Assembly: GCA_031378345.1 (NCBI GenBank)
Contig: JANNDY010000032.1
Coordinates: 1-64,000, forward strand
Direction of reading: 5' to 3'
Source of the DNA: Emticicia sp031378345
GTDB taxonomy: Bacteria; Bacteroidota; Bacteroidia; Cytophagales; Spirosomataceae
Length of the DNA stretch: 64,000 bases
Shown piece after piece: positions 45,201-52,402 of this stretch (its first letter is position 1; each line of letters opens with the position of its first letter). The notes under the pieces are model-generated. The model made no database searches and was not told the DNA's origin. It worked only from the letters and a program-made list of their open reading frames with translations. The position numbers were made by a program, and so were the translations under genes.

Positions 45201-46841
45201 AGACATGATTGAACGCTCACGTATTGAGTCAATCGGAGGATTGGTAACTTGAGCAAATAATTGTTTGAAATAATAAGATAAATGCTGACTCTGGTCAGAA
45301 AGTATTGCCAGTGGCGTATCAACGCCCATCGAACCAATCGCTTCCATGCCCGACTGAGCCATAGGAGCTAAAATCATTCGCAAATCTTCGGAAGTATAAC
45401 CAAAAGTAATTTGTCGTTTCAGCAAAGTTTCTTCACTATAATGTTGATACGGGCGAATAGATTGAGGTAATTTTTCAGCCTTAATTTTATTATCATCTAA
45501 CCATTCTTGGTAGGGTTGGCGAGAACAAATATCAGCTTTCACTTCTTCATCAGGAATGATTCTGCCTTGTTCCATGTCCACAACGAACATTTTACCTGGT
45601 TGCAAGCGACCTTTCGATACTACTTTAGACTGGTCAATGTCCAAAACACCTGCTTCCGATGCCATAATTACAGTGTCATCGTCAAGCACCCAATAGCGTG
45701 ATGGTCGGAGCCCGTTTCTATCTAAAGTTGCTCCAACAATTTTTCCATCAGTAAATGAAATCGAAGCTGGACCGTCCCACGGCTCCATTATTGCTGCATG
45801 ATATTCGTAAAATGCCTTTCTATTTGCATCCATCGAGTCATTTCCGTCCCATGCTTCTGGCACGAGCATCATCATTACATGTGGCAATGAGCGACCAGAA
45901 AGATATAACAATTCTAAAACATTGTCTAATTGTGCAGAGTCAGAATTTCCTAAATCACAAATTGGTAAAACCATGTCCATTTCTTCTTTTGTGAAAAAAT
46001 CTGACACAAAAGATTTTTCTCCAGCACGAATCCAATTGACATTGCCTTTGACAGTATTTATTTCTCCATTATGGGCAATAAATCGGAAAGGTTGTGCCAA
46101 TTTCCAAGAAGGAAAGGTATTTGTAGAAAAACGAGAGTGAATTACTGCAAAAGCCGAAGTTACCGACTCATTTGACAAATCAGGGAAATAATATTTTAAT
46201 TGTTCGGTAGTAAGTTGACCTTTATAAGAAATGGTTCTGCATGAAAGCGAAGAAAAATAAAAATGTTCTTTTGCACCTGCAACTGCTTCACGAATAATGC
46301 GTGAAGCATATTGACGAAGTATATATAATTTTCTTTCAAAGTCAATTTCATCTGTAATTTCGGCAGGTCGCTTGATAAAAACTTGCTCAACTTCTGGTTC
46401 TACTGACGCAGAACCTTCTCCCAAACAATCGCCTTTTGTAATTACTTTTCTATATCCAATTAGCTCTAAACCTAATTTTTCAATTTTTCGATTCAATATT
46501 TCTCTACATTCTTCACGCTCGGTTTTATCCATCGGAAAGAAAATCATTCCAACACCATACTCACCAATTGCTGGAAGATGATAATTCAATTTATTACATT
46601 CATCTAAAAAGAATTCATGTGGAATTTGTAACAAAATTCCTGCACCATCACCTGTATTTGGGTCGCAACCACAAGCACCACGATGATCCATTCGCTCAAG
46701 CATTTTTATTGCATCTGCTACAATTTCGTGAGATTTTCGTCCTTTAAGGTGAGCTCTAAAACCTATTCCACAGGCATCATGCTCAAATTCGGAGCGATAA
46801 AGACCTTGTTCTTGTTCCGTAACTTGTTCAGTTTCAGTCAT
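42270..46841 (-). CDS. gltB: Glutamate synthase large (alpha) subunit
   Basis: A 1523-residue protein of usual length. The N-terminal class-II glutaminase domain has Cys24 in HDACGIG, which becomes the N-terminal nucleophile after removal of a 23-residue propeptide. The central and FMN-binding domains follow, with GEGGEDEIRYD, KPGEGGQLPG and the 3Fe-4S cluster C-x5-C-x4-C (MMRKCHLNTCPVGVA), then the glycine-repeat C-terminal beta-helix. It makes glutamate with GltD. Its upstream region has a weak promoter-like TATTTTGC on the minus strand at 46935-46942. Confidence 0.97.
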   Translation of the reverse strand: MTETEQVTEQEQGLYRSEFEHDACGIGFRAHLKGRKSHEIVADAIKMLERMDHRGACGCDPNTGDGAGILLQIPHEFFLDECNKLNYHLPAIGEYGVGMIFFPMDKTEREECREILNRKIEKLGLELIGYRKVITKGDCLGEGSASVEPEVEQVFIKRPAEITDEIDFERKLYILRQYASRIIREAVAGAKEHFYFSSLSCRTISYKGQLTTEQLKYYFPDLSNESVTSAFAVIHSRFSTNTFPSWKLAQPFRFIAHNGEINTVKGNVNWIRAGEKSFVSDFFTKEEMDMVLPICDLGNSDSAQLDNVLELLYLSGRSLPHVMMMLVPEAWDGNDSMDANRKAFYEYHAAIMEPWDGPASISFTDGKIVGATLDRNGLRPSRYWVLDDDTVIMASEAGVLDIDQSKVVSKGRLQPGKMFVVDMEQGRIIPDEEVKADICSRQPYQEWLDDNKIKAEKLPQSIRPYQHYSEETLLKRQITFGYTSEDLRMILAPMAQSGMEAIGSMGVDTPLAILSDQSQHLSYYFKQLFAQVTNPPIDSIRERSIMSLISFVGSNENILTETPNHCRLVQLEQPVLTIEEFDKLRFVDYKGFQGKTINTYFNSKSEDIGKALEFALDRICRYAEDAIEDGFEILILSDRAIDTDHAPIPSLLATAAIHHHLIRKGIRGKAGLLVEAGDIWETHHFAALIGYGASGICPYMAFETLSWMNKKGQIEGEFNDYTLYKNYIKAVDKELLKIFSKMGISTLQSYQGAQIFECIGLNKQVIDKYFTGTISRISGMGLAEIAKEANVRHKVAFPEIPQESIRRLEVGGVYQWKQRGERHMFNPTSIHLLQQSGRVGEKDLDKGYHIFKQYSKLINDQSKDALTLRGLLRFKKGNPIPLEEVEPIESIFKRFATGAMSFGSISWEAHTTLAIAMNRIGGRSNSGEGGEDEIRYDIDKNGDNLNSAIKQVASGRFGVTSHYLTSAKELQIKMAQGAKPGEGGQLPGHKVDDWIGRVRHSTPGVGLISPPPHHDIYSIEDLAQLIYDLKNANRDARISVKLVSEAGVGTVAAGVTKAHADVVLIAGHDGGTGASPLSSVRHAGLPWELGLAEAHQTLVKNKLRGRIVLQADGQMRTGKDLAIAALLGAEEFGVATAALVAVGCIMMRKCHLNTCPVGVATQNKELRAMFSGKPEHVVNMFTYLAMELREIMAELGFRTINEMVGQSQLLEKRDDLTHWKYKKIDLSGVLFKEPTTLDVAQFKQEEQDHGISQVLDWQMIRDAQPAILKQEEVEASYEINNLNRSIGAMTSNEISKIYKGVGLPYSTIHYKYRGTAGQSFGAFSTSGLKLELEGDSNDYFGKGLCGAELIVYPDRKTTFKAEENMVIGNVAFYGATSGEAYINGMAGERFCVRNSGAKVVVEGIGDHGLEYMTGGLAIILGETGKNFAAGMSGGIAFVYDKNKTFEAKCNKEMVGLEKVDFEDGELLQAFIKKHFELTKSKVAERILSNFDAEIINFVKIMPTDYKRVLLERKKKVQLESVLA

Positions 46842-47335
46842 GGTTTTTATAAAAAATGATTGGAAATTGTACCTTTTTATGATTTTGTTGTATTAATTTA
46901 AAATTATGTTTGCCCAATAATCTTTTGAAACGAAGCAAAATAGGTGGTAGAACATAATGACATTGCAATATAATACAAAATTTATTTGGCATAACAACTT
47001 TTAAACCAAATTTTCTTTCTTGGATAAAAAATACTTGTTATAACAACAAATTTTATTAAAAAAATACAATGATACAAAAAAAAAGCTGCTTAAATTCTTA
47101 TATTATTGTGAATAATTATTACACAAAATTTGGTTTTTTTTAATTGTATTTTGACAAAATTTCTGTGAGAATTATTTTGGATTAATTAAAAATATATTTA
47201 GGTATAATTTTAAAGTATGATGATTTTATATAAATATACTAAGAATTTTACTTACCGTTTGATAAATTTTTAAGTTAAATGATTGATTATCAAGATATTA
47301 TAGTTTACTTTGTAATGTACCATCGTGAATCTATA
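46842..47335. other. 494-base divergent gap between gltB and the GH108-like gene
   Basis: This stretch is very AT-rich and holds no gene that I can support. It contains a perfect 12-base palindrome TTGTTATAACAA (47035-47046) that could be a regulator site for gltB or the divergent gene, and several A/T tracts. A short open frame runs into it from the GH108-like gene (47279) but lacks family-like residues. Confidence 0.5.
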
Positions 47336-47947
47336 ATGACACATACCCAAAAGAAGGTTTTGACGACCTTAATACTCGCATTTACATTTCAGTTTCTACA
47401 AGCTGCCTCATTTGAAAAATACTTCAACAAACTTATCAAATTTGAAGGCAAAGGCTTCGGAATTCACCAGGCAATCTGGGGTAACAAAAACTTCTCAAAA
47501 TCCGAAGCATTTAGAATTCACAAAAAATTTTATTGGGATAAACATCATGCAGATTTGTTTGAAAATCAAGAAGTTGCAGAAGTTTTGATTGACCATTTAA
47601 TAAATACTGGGGACGGAAAAGAATGTGTAAATATTAAGGCATTTGAAGCATTAATTGGAGTAAATCAAGACGGAAAACTTTCTAAAGAAGATATTGAAAC
47701 TGCTAATAATTTTGCTTTTCCTGAGCAAATAATTAATCCTTATGTCAATTATCGCTTATACTACTATCGTACTCGAAAAAGTTGTGATAAATATCCCGGT
47801 TGGGCTGTGAGGGCAAAAAGTTTTATGATTTTAGACAAAGAAGGAAATTTGTTAGCGGACTATTTAATTTTGCCGAAATTGTGGCTCAATGAAACTAACC
47901 AACATTTGGCTTATTCAGTCGAAGAAGAACTGATTGCAAAGCACTAA
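47336..47947 (+). CDS. Secreted GH108-like protein (copy 1)
   Basis: A 203-residue protein from the ATG at 47336, where a signal peptide begins (cleavage after LQAA near residue 23); a 19-residue extension upstream is rejected. The mature part resembles the GH108 N-acetylmuramidase fold with a peptidoglycan-binding_3 end: LIKFEGKGFGIH (catalytic Glu equivalent), KSEAFRIHKKFYWDK, EVAEVLIDHLINTG, IGVNQDGKLS. The usual Gly/Pro-rich loop after the Glu is shorter than in GH108. It is a close paralogue of the next gene. Function as a muramidase is likely but unproven. Confidence 0.72.
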   Translation: MTHTQKKVLTTLILAFTFQFLQAASFEKYFNKLIKFEGKGFGIHQAIWGNKNFSKSEAFRIHKKFYWDKHHADLFENQEVAEVLIDHLINTGDGKECVNIKAFEALIGVNQDGKLSKEDIETANNFAFPEQIINPYVNYRLYYYRTRKSCDKYPGWAVRAKSFMILDKEGNLLADYLILPKLWLNETNQHLAYSVEEELIAKH

Positions 47948-47959
47948 TTTTTTTTCTTG

Positions 47960-48013
47960 AAAATACTATTGATGGTACAAAATTCGTTGTAACATTAATA
48001 GTATTTGTTTTTT
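47960..48013 (+). terminator. Terminator after GH108-like copy 1
   Basis: Arms AAATACTATTGAT (from 47961) and ATTAATAGTATTT (47994-48006) pair at 12 of 13 positions, around a 20-base loop, followed by GTTTTTT. Confidence 0.65.
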
Positions 48014-48153
48014 GGGCCACAATAACTTTGCCACATAGGCAAATATTAGAGATTGTATTTGTAGCCGCTTAATAATTTTTTTAATAAACTCCTGATAGTA
48101 AGCCTATTACCAAAATCTACTTTTATTTAGTCCCAAAAGTTATCCAGCGGTAC

Positions 48154-48161
48154 TATTTTTG
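48154..48161 (+). promoter_or_regulatory. Possible -7 element for GH108-like copy 2
   Basis: TATTTTTG fits TAnnTTTG. A clear TTTG element is absent at the expected distance. If real, transcription starts near 48168, so the ATG at 48191 or 48194, not the one at 48173, would be used. Confidence 0.35.
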
Positions 48162-48190
48162 CATGTATCTGCATGTCTGGAAAAAAATAC

Positions 48191-48769
48191 ATGATGAAAT
48201 TAAAAAAAGTGATTTTCTCCTTGCTTGCTATCAGCACGCTGTCTTTTGTATGTGTAATTTTCATTAATCAAGGTGCTTCTTTCAATAAATATGCTCCCAA
48301 ACTGTTGAAGTTTGAAGGTGAAGGTTATGGCATTCATAAACCAATTTGGGGAGATAAAATATTTACAAAAAGCGAAGCACTTTATATCCACCGACATTAT
48401 TACTGGGACAAATTTTATGGAAATCATTTCAAAAGCCAAGAAGTTGCTGAGGTTTTGATTGACCATATCATTAATGCAGGCGTAGGTCGAGATAATAGAA
48501 ATATTGTTGCTTTTGAAAAGATTATAGGCGTAAGGCAAAATGGAATACTTTCCCTTGAAGATATTTCAGTTGCTAATAGTTTTGAGTTTCCAGAAGAAAT
48601 TGTAAATCCTTATGTTGAATATCGTCTAAGATATTATCGCACCCGAAAAGATGCAAAATCAAATAAAGGTTGGTTTAAAAGAGCCAAATCTTTCTATATG
48701 GAAGAATCAGAAAAAGAGATTGACGATAATATTATTGAAGAATATATTGTTCCTCCCAAAGCAAAATAA
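48191..48769 (+). CDS. Secreted GH108-like protein (copy 2)
   Basis: A 192-residue protein, start chosen at 48191 (48173 and 48194 are alternatives), with a signal peptide (MMKLKKVIFSLLAISTLSF...). It shares with copy 1 the pattern LKFEG-GYGIH--IWGDK, KSEALYIHRHYYWDK, QEVAEVLIDHIINAG, and NPYVEYRLRYYRTRK. Like copy 1 it keeps the Glu of the EG motif but has a short loop after it. The two form a tandem duplication that has diverged mostly in signal peptide and C-terminus. Confidence 0.72.
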   Translation: MMKLKKVIFSLLAISTLSFVCVIFINQGASFNKYAPKLLKFEGEGYGIHKPIWGDKIFTKSEALYIHRHYYWDKFYGNHFKSQEVAEVLIDHIINAGVGRDNRNIVAFEKIIGVRQNGILSLEDISVANSFEFPEEIVNPYVEYRLRYYRTRKDAKSNKGWFKRAKSFYMEESEKEIDDNIIEEYIVPPKAK

Positions 48770-48816
48770 TAACAAAAACTTTACACGATAAACTCTCCCT
48801 TAGAAATGCTTCTTAA

Positions 48817-48866
48817 ATAAAAAACCCTCTTTTTCGTAGAAAAAAGGGGGTTTAAAGAGGTTTTTT
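48817..48866. terminator. Terminator-like hairpin between GH108-like copy 2 and cysN
   Basis: Imperfect stem AAACCC-CTTTTT with AAAAAG-GGGGTTT (48822-48853), and alternative pairing of CCTCTTT with AAAGAGG. It is flanked by A and T runs and lies between the convergent stops, 48 and 7 bases away. Confidence 0.55.
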
Positions 48867-48872
48867 AGAATT

Positions 48873-50132
48873 TTACTCCACAAATCCCACACCAACTGTG
48901 CCATTATTTATTTCGTCAATCAAAATGAACGAACCATTAGCAGGATTATCTTCATATTTATCTGCATAAATCGGATTGGCGGTTTTAACTGTAATCCAAC
49001 CTATTTCGTTGAGTTTTATACCTCCGTCGGCAGGGGGAGTATTATTCAAAGTCATGTCCTTTATATCAATCAAAGTATTGATTTTTGTAACCTTTGATTT
49101 CACTCGATTGATACCATGTTGCAATAAATATGATTTTCCGACTGTAAGCATTGTATTATCCATCCAACATATTTTTGCTTCGATTTCTTTCAAGGCAGGC
49201 GGAGTCTCGCCAACTTTTACAAGCATATTGCCACGACTAACATCAATATTATCTTCAAGTGTAATAACTACTGATTCTTTAGCTTTTCCAGTTTCAAGTT
49301 TTTCGCCAAATTTTTCAATAGTTTTAATTTTGCTTATTTGACCACTTGGCAATGCTTCAATCAAATCTCCAATAGTAAAACTTCCACTGGCTATTTTTCC
49401 CGCATAACCTCTATAATCATGAAATTCTTCAGTTTTTGGTCTAATTACTTGTTGAACAGGAAAACGGGCTTGAATAATGCTGAGTTCTGAGTTTTGCGAA
49501 CTGATAGTTTCTAAAGTTTCAAGCAATGTCTGCCCTTCATACCAAGGCGTTTCAGCTGAAATTCTAACTAAATTTTCACCATAAAGTGAAGAAATTGGAA
49601 TAAATTGCAAGTTCTGTCCTTTGAAACTTACTTGCTCAGCAATTGCCAATAACTCATTTTTAATTTCCTCGAAACGTACTTGACTATAAGCTACCAAGTC
49701 CATTTTATTGACTGCCACTATAATATTTTTGATACGTAGCATTGATGAAATATAAAAATGTCGCTTGGTTTGCTCCACAACACCATTTCGAGCATCAATT
49801 AAAATGATAGAAACCGAAGTATTTGAAGCTCCGGTAACCATGTTTCGGGTATATTCAAAATGCCCTGGAGTGTCAGCAATAATGTATTTGCGATTTGGGG
49901 TGCTAAAATAAATATGTGCAACGTCTATAGTAATACCTTGCTCACGTTCGGCAATCAAACCATCAGTCAAAAGTGATAAGTCTAAAAAATCAAGACCTTT
50001 TCTCTTTGATGCTGACTCAAGAGCTTCAATTTTATCTTTTGTAATCGAATTTGTTTCGTATAATAAGCGACCGATAAGTGTACTTTTACCATCATCTACC
50101 GAGCCTGCTGTTGCTATTCTTAATATGTCCAA
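48873..50132 (-). CDS. cysN: Sulfate adenylyltransferase subunit 1 (GTPase)
   Basis: A 419-residue protein with the elongation-factor-like GTPase motifs: GSVDDGKS at residues 10-17, DTPGHFEYTRNMVTGAS, and NKMDL. No APS kinase domain follows. The start codon is TTG at 50130-50132; homologues usually have ATG there. With CysD it makes APS from ATP and sulfate, with GTP hydrolysis. Residues 210-219 (SQNSELSI region) come from an in-frame heptad array in the linker before domain 2. The frame is otherwise normal and uninterrupted. Confidence 0.94.
   Translation of the reverse strand: MDILRIATAGSVDDGKSTLIGRLLYETNSITKDKIEALESASKRKGLDFLDLSLLTDGLIAEREQGITIDVAHIYFSTPNRKYIIADTPGHFEYTRNMVTGASNTSVSIILIDARNGVVEQTKRHFYISSMLRIKNIIVAVNKMDLVAYSQVRFEEIKNELLAIAEQVSFKGQNLQFIPISSLYGENLVRISAETPWYEGQTLLETLETISSQNSELSIIQARFPVQQVIRPKTEEFHDYRGYAGKIASGSFTIGDLIEALPSGQISKIKTIEKFGEKLETGKAKESVVITLEDNIDVSRGNMLVKVGETPPALKEIEAKICWMDNTMLTVGKSYLLQHGINRVKSKVTKINTLIDIKDMTLNNTPPADGGIKLNEIGWITVKTANPIYADKYEDNPANGSFILIDEINNGTVGVGFVE
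49478..49503. repeat. In-frame heptad array inside cysN
   Basis: Units TGCTGAG, TTCTGAG, TTTTGCG, AACTGAT. On the minus strand they encode the peptide SQNSELSI at about residues 210-219, in a linker between the GTPase domain and domain 2. The unit family is the same as at 21079-21113 and 53570-53597. Confidence 0.7.
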
Positions 50133-50136
50133 TTTA

Positions 50137-50164
50137 TTTACGATTTACGATTTACGATTTATGA
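50137..50164. repeat. Heptad array (TTTACGA type) next to the cysN start
   Basis: Three exact TTTACGA units and one TTTATGA. It ends 4 bases before the TTG start of cysN and is inverted with respect to 50608-50636, on the other side of the four-helix gene. Confidence 0.82.
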
Positions 50165-50207
50165 TACTTGAACTCAGTAAGCAAAGTCGCAATCAATTCT
50201 TTTATAT

Positions 50208-50570
50208 TTATTTGCGATTTAAGTTTTCTCTTGTACTTTTTAAGATGGAAACAAAAATTGCAATCAGTTCATTATTTTCTTTTAGCAAATTTTTTAATTT
50301 ATCTTCTGAAATTGTTTGACTTTCAATAAGTAATTCCAGCCAATAAGAGGTTTCGTCAGCTTCTTCTTCAACAATTTTGAGTTTATTAATAAAATCAGCA
50401 CTTGATTTAGCTCTACATGCAGCTCGATAATTTGCTCCAACAGATGTACCAGAACGAATTATTTGTGAACCGATTGTTTTTGCTGTTTTAGATTCGGGTA
50501 AACTCTCAACAAGACGAATTATTCTCAAAGCAAATAGTTTTGTTCTTTTTTGTAATTCTTCTTTACTCAT
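50208..50570 (-). CDS. Four-helix-bundle protein (S23/IVP type)
   Basis: A 120-residue all-helical protein with the pattern LFALRIIRLVESLP, IRSGTSVGANYRAACRAKS, FINKLKIVEEEADETSYWLELL, typical of the 23S-rRNA-intervening-sequence/four-helix-bundle family. Such genes occur in rRNA intervening sequences and as stand-alone cargo. Here it lies between cysD and cysN, where it has no known role, and is bracketed by inverted heptad arrays. The ATG at 50568-50570 is clear. Its function is unknown; RNA or nucleic-acid binding is assumed for relatives. Confidence 0.88.
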   Translation of the reverse strand: MSKEELQKRTKLFALRIIRLVESLPESKTAKTIGSQIIRSGTSVGANYRAACRAKSSADFINKLKIVEEEADETSYWLELLIESQTISEDKLKNLLKENNELIAIFVSILKSTRENLNRK

Positions 50571-50607
50571 GATTTAGATTTAAAAAGTATGGTATATGAA
50601 ACATTTT

Positions 50608-50636
50608 CGTACCTCGTAAATCGTATCTCGTAAATC
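50608..50636. repeat. Heptad array (CGTAAAT type) at the cysD stop
   Basis: Units CGTACCT, CGTAAAT, CGTATCT, CGTAAAT, then the CA of the cysD TGA stop (50635-50637). It is the inverted partner of 50137-50164. Confidence 0.8.
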
Positions 50637-51570
50637 AAAAGTATCCCGCTTGTTTTCTTTTTTCCATCGCAGCTTCTGAGCGTTTGTCGTCAATTCTTGC
50701 TCCACGCTCTGAAATTTGTGCTGAAAGAATTTCCCCAATTACATCATCTAAATTATCGGCAGTTGAAGCTACTGCAGCCGTACAAGTCATGTCCCCCACA
50801 GTTCTGAATCTTACTTGAGTTTTGTAAGGAACTTCGTCTTCTGATTTATTGATAAATTCAGAGTCTGCCCAAATCATGCCATCACGTTCGAAAACCTCTC
50901 TTTCGTGTGTAAAATAAATAGAGGGAATGGCGAGTTTTTCTTCTTTTATATAATTCCAAACGTCTAATTCTGTCCAGTTTGAAATAGGGAAAACTCTTAC
51001 GTTTTCGCCTAATTCTATTTTTCCATTCAACATATCAAACAATTCTGGACGTTGTTTCTTTGAATCCCATTGCCCAAAATCATCTCTTACAGAGAAAATA
51101 CGCTCTTTTGCTCTTGCTTTTTCTTCGTCACGTCTTGCACCACCAATACAAGCGTCAAATTTGAATTCTTCAATGGCATCTAAAAGAGTTACAGTTTGAG
51201 ACGCATTTCGACTGGCATATTTGCCAGTTTCTTCTTTAACTTTCCCTTGTTTTATTGAATCTTCCACATATCGAACATGAAGTTCTAAGCCTAATTTATT
51301 AACTAACCAATTACGGTAGTCAATCGTTTCTGGGAAATTATGTCCAGTATCGACGTGAAGCAATACAAATGGAATTTTTGAAGGATAAAAAGCTTTTTGG
51401 GCAAGTCTTACGACCGTAATAGAATCTTTTCCACCAGAAAAAAGAATTGTTGGTTTTTCAAATTGTGAAGCAACTTCACGTAATATATAGATAGCTTCAT
51501 CTTCCAATTCTCTTGGAAATGCAGTATCATTTGCTTGGTAAACCGTTGATATTTCTGAAATTGTACTCAT
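50635..51570 (-). CDS. cysD: Sulfate adenylyltransferase subunit 2
   Basis: A 311-residue PP-loop ATPase-fold protein with SGGKDS at residues 45-50, the LLHVDTGHNFPETIDYR segment, and the ending MEKRKQAGYF, all typical of CysD. It forms the ATP sulfurylase with CysN. The stop codon lies in a heptad array, and the four-helix gene is inserted between it and cysN. It is 112 bases after cysH. Confidence 0.96.
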   Translation of the reverse strand: MSTISEISTVYQANDTAFPRELEDEAIYILREVASQFEKPTILFSGGKDSITVVRLAQKAFYPSKIPFVLLHVDTGHNFPETIDYRNWLVNKLGLELHVRYVEDSIKQGKVKEETGKYASRNASQTVTLLDAIEEFKFDACIGGARRDEEKARAKERIFSVRDDFGQWDSKKQRPELFDMLNGKIELGENVRVFPISNWTELDVWNYIKEEKLAIPSIYFTHEREVFERDGMIWADSEFINKSEDEVPYKTQVRFRTVGDMTCTAAVASTADNLDDVIGEILSAQISERGARIDDKRSEAAMEKRKQAGYF

Positions 51571-51670
51571 TAATTGAAAATTTGTTTATCTGAATTAAGA
51601 AAGTTGTCTGTTTGAAAAGAATTAATCCTTTTCCTACCAATAACCTGCAAATTTGAGAAAAATCTATGAT

Positions 51671-51698
51671 AATTGTTAGTTGTTAATTGGAAATTGCA
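51671..51698. repeat. Heptad array (AATTGTT type) overlapping the cysH end
   Basis: Units AATTGTT, AGTTGTT, AATTGGA, AATTGCA. On the minus strand it includes the last codons and the TAA stop (51683-51685) of cysH. Same family as 23421-23448. Confidence 0.75.
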
Positions 51699-52366
51699 TG
51701 TAGTCCGCACTCTTTTTTTGATTCTTCCCACCACCAACGCCCTGCTCTTGGGTGTTCGTTTGGCTCAATAGCACGAGTGCAGGGCATGCAACCGATGCTT
51801 ACAAAGCCTTTTTTATGTAATGGATTGTCCGGAACTTTGTTTTTATCAATATAATTCAAAACTTCGTCAAAAGTCCAATGAATTAACGGATTAAATTTCC
51901 AGACTTTGTTGCCTTCGTCCCATTCCCAAATCTTCATTTCATTTCGATTTTCAGATTGATCGGCACGAAGGCCTGTAATCCAAACTTCTGCTCCAGCCAA
52001 AGCCCTTTTTAAAGGCTCTATTTTACAAATAAAACAACATTCTTTTCTATTTTCAACAGATTCATAAAAACTATTCAAGCCCTTTTCAGTTGTAAGTTTT
52101 TGAACTTTATCAGTGTTCGGAAAATAAATTTCAATGTTTTTCTTGTAACGTGAACGAGTTATATCAATCATCTCATAAGTTTCTTGAAAAAGTCTTCCAG
52201 TGTCAAGGGTAAATACTTCAATGTCGATGTTATTTTTGAAAATAGCATCTGTAATTACTTGGTCTTCTTGACCCAACGAGGTTGAAAAAACTACTTTTTG
52301 TGAGTATTTTTGAGCTATAAAGTTGAGACTTTCAACGAGGGAAAGTTTTTCTAATTTGTCTATCAT
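51683..52366 (-). CDS. cysH: Assimilatory APS/PAPS reductase (iron-sulfur type)
   Basis: A 227-residue protein. Two cysteine pairs, Cys110-Cys111 and Cys193/Cys196 (CMPC), bind the 4Fe-4S cluster of the APS-reductase subgroup, and Cys220 in KECGLH is the catalytic residue. The STSLGQEDQVI loop is the nucleotide site. Because no APS kinase is encoded in cysN, direct APS reduction is expected. It starts 36 bases after cysI. Confidence 0.94.
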   Translation of the reverse strand: MIDKLEKLSLVESLNFIAQKYSQKVVFSTSLGQEDQVITDAIFKNNIDIEVFTLDTGRLFQETYEMIDITRSRYKKNIEIYFPNTDKVQKLTTEKGLNSFYESVENRKECCFICKIEPLKRALAGAEVWITGLRADQSENRNEMKIWEWDEGNKVWKFNPLIHWTFDEVLNYIDKNKVPDNPLHKKGFVSIGCMPCTRAIEPNEHPRAGRWWWEESKKECGLHAISN

Positions 52367-52402
52367 ATAAATATGTTGCTTTATTTAACCGACGATTTGT
52401 AT

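Noticed and set aside
46842..47335. Glutamine riboswitch or other known leader upstream of gltB
   Set aside because: No conserved riboswitch core could be recognised; only a 12-base palindrome and A/T tracts are seen.
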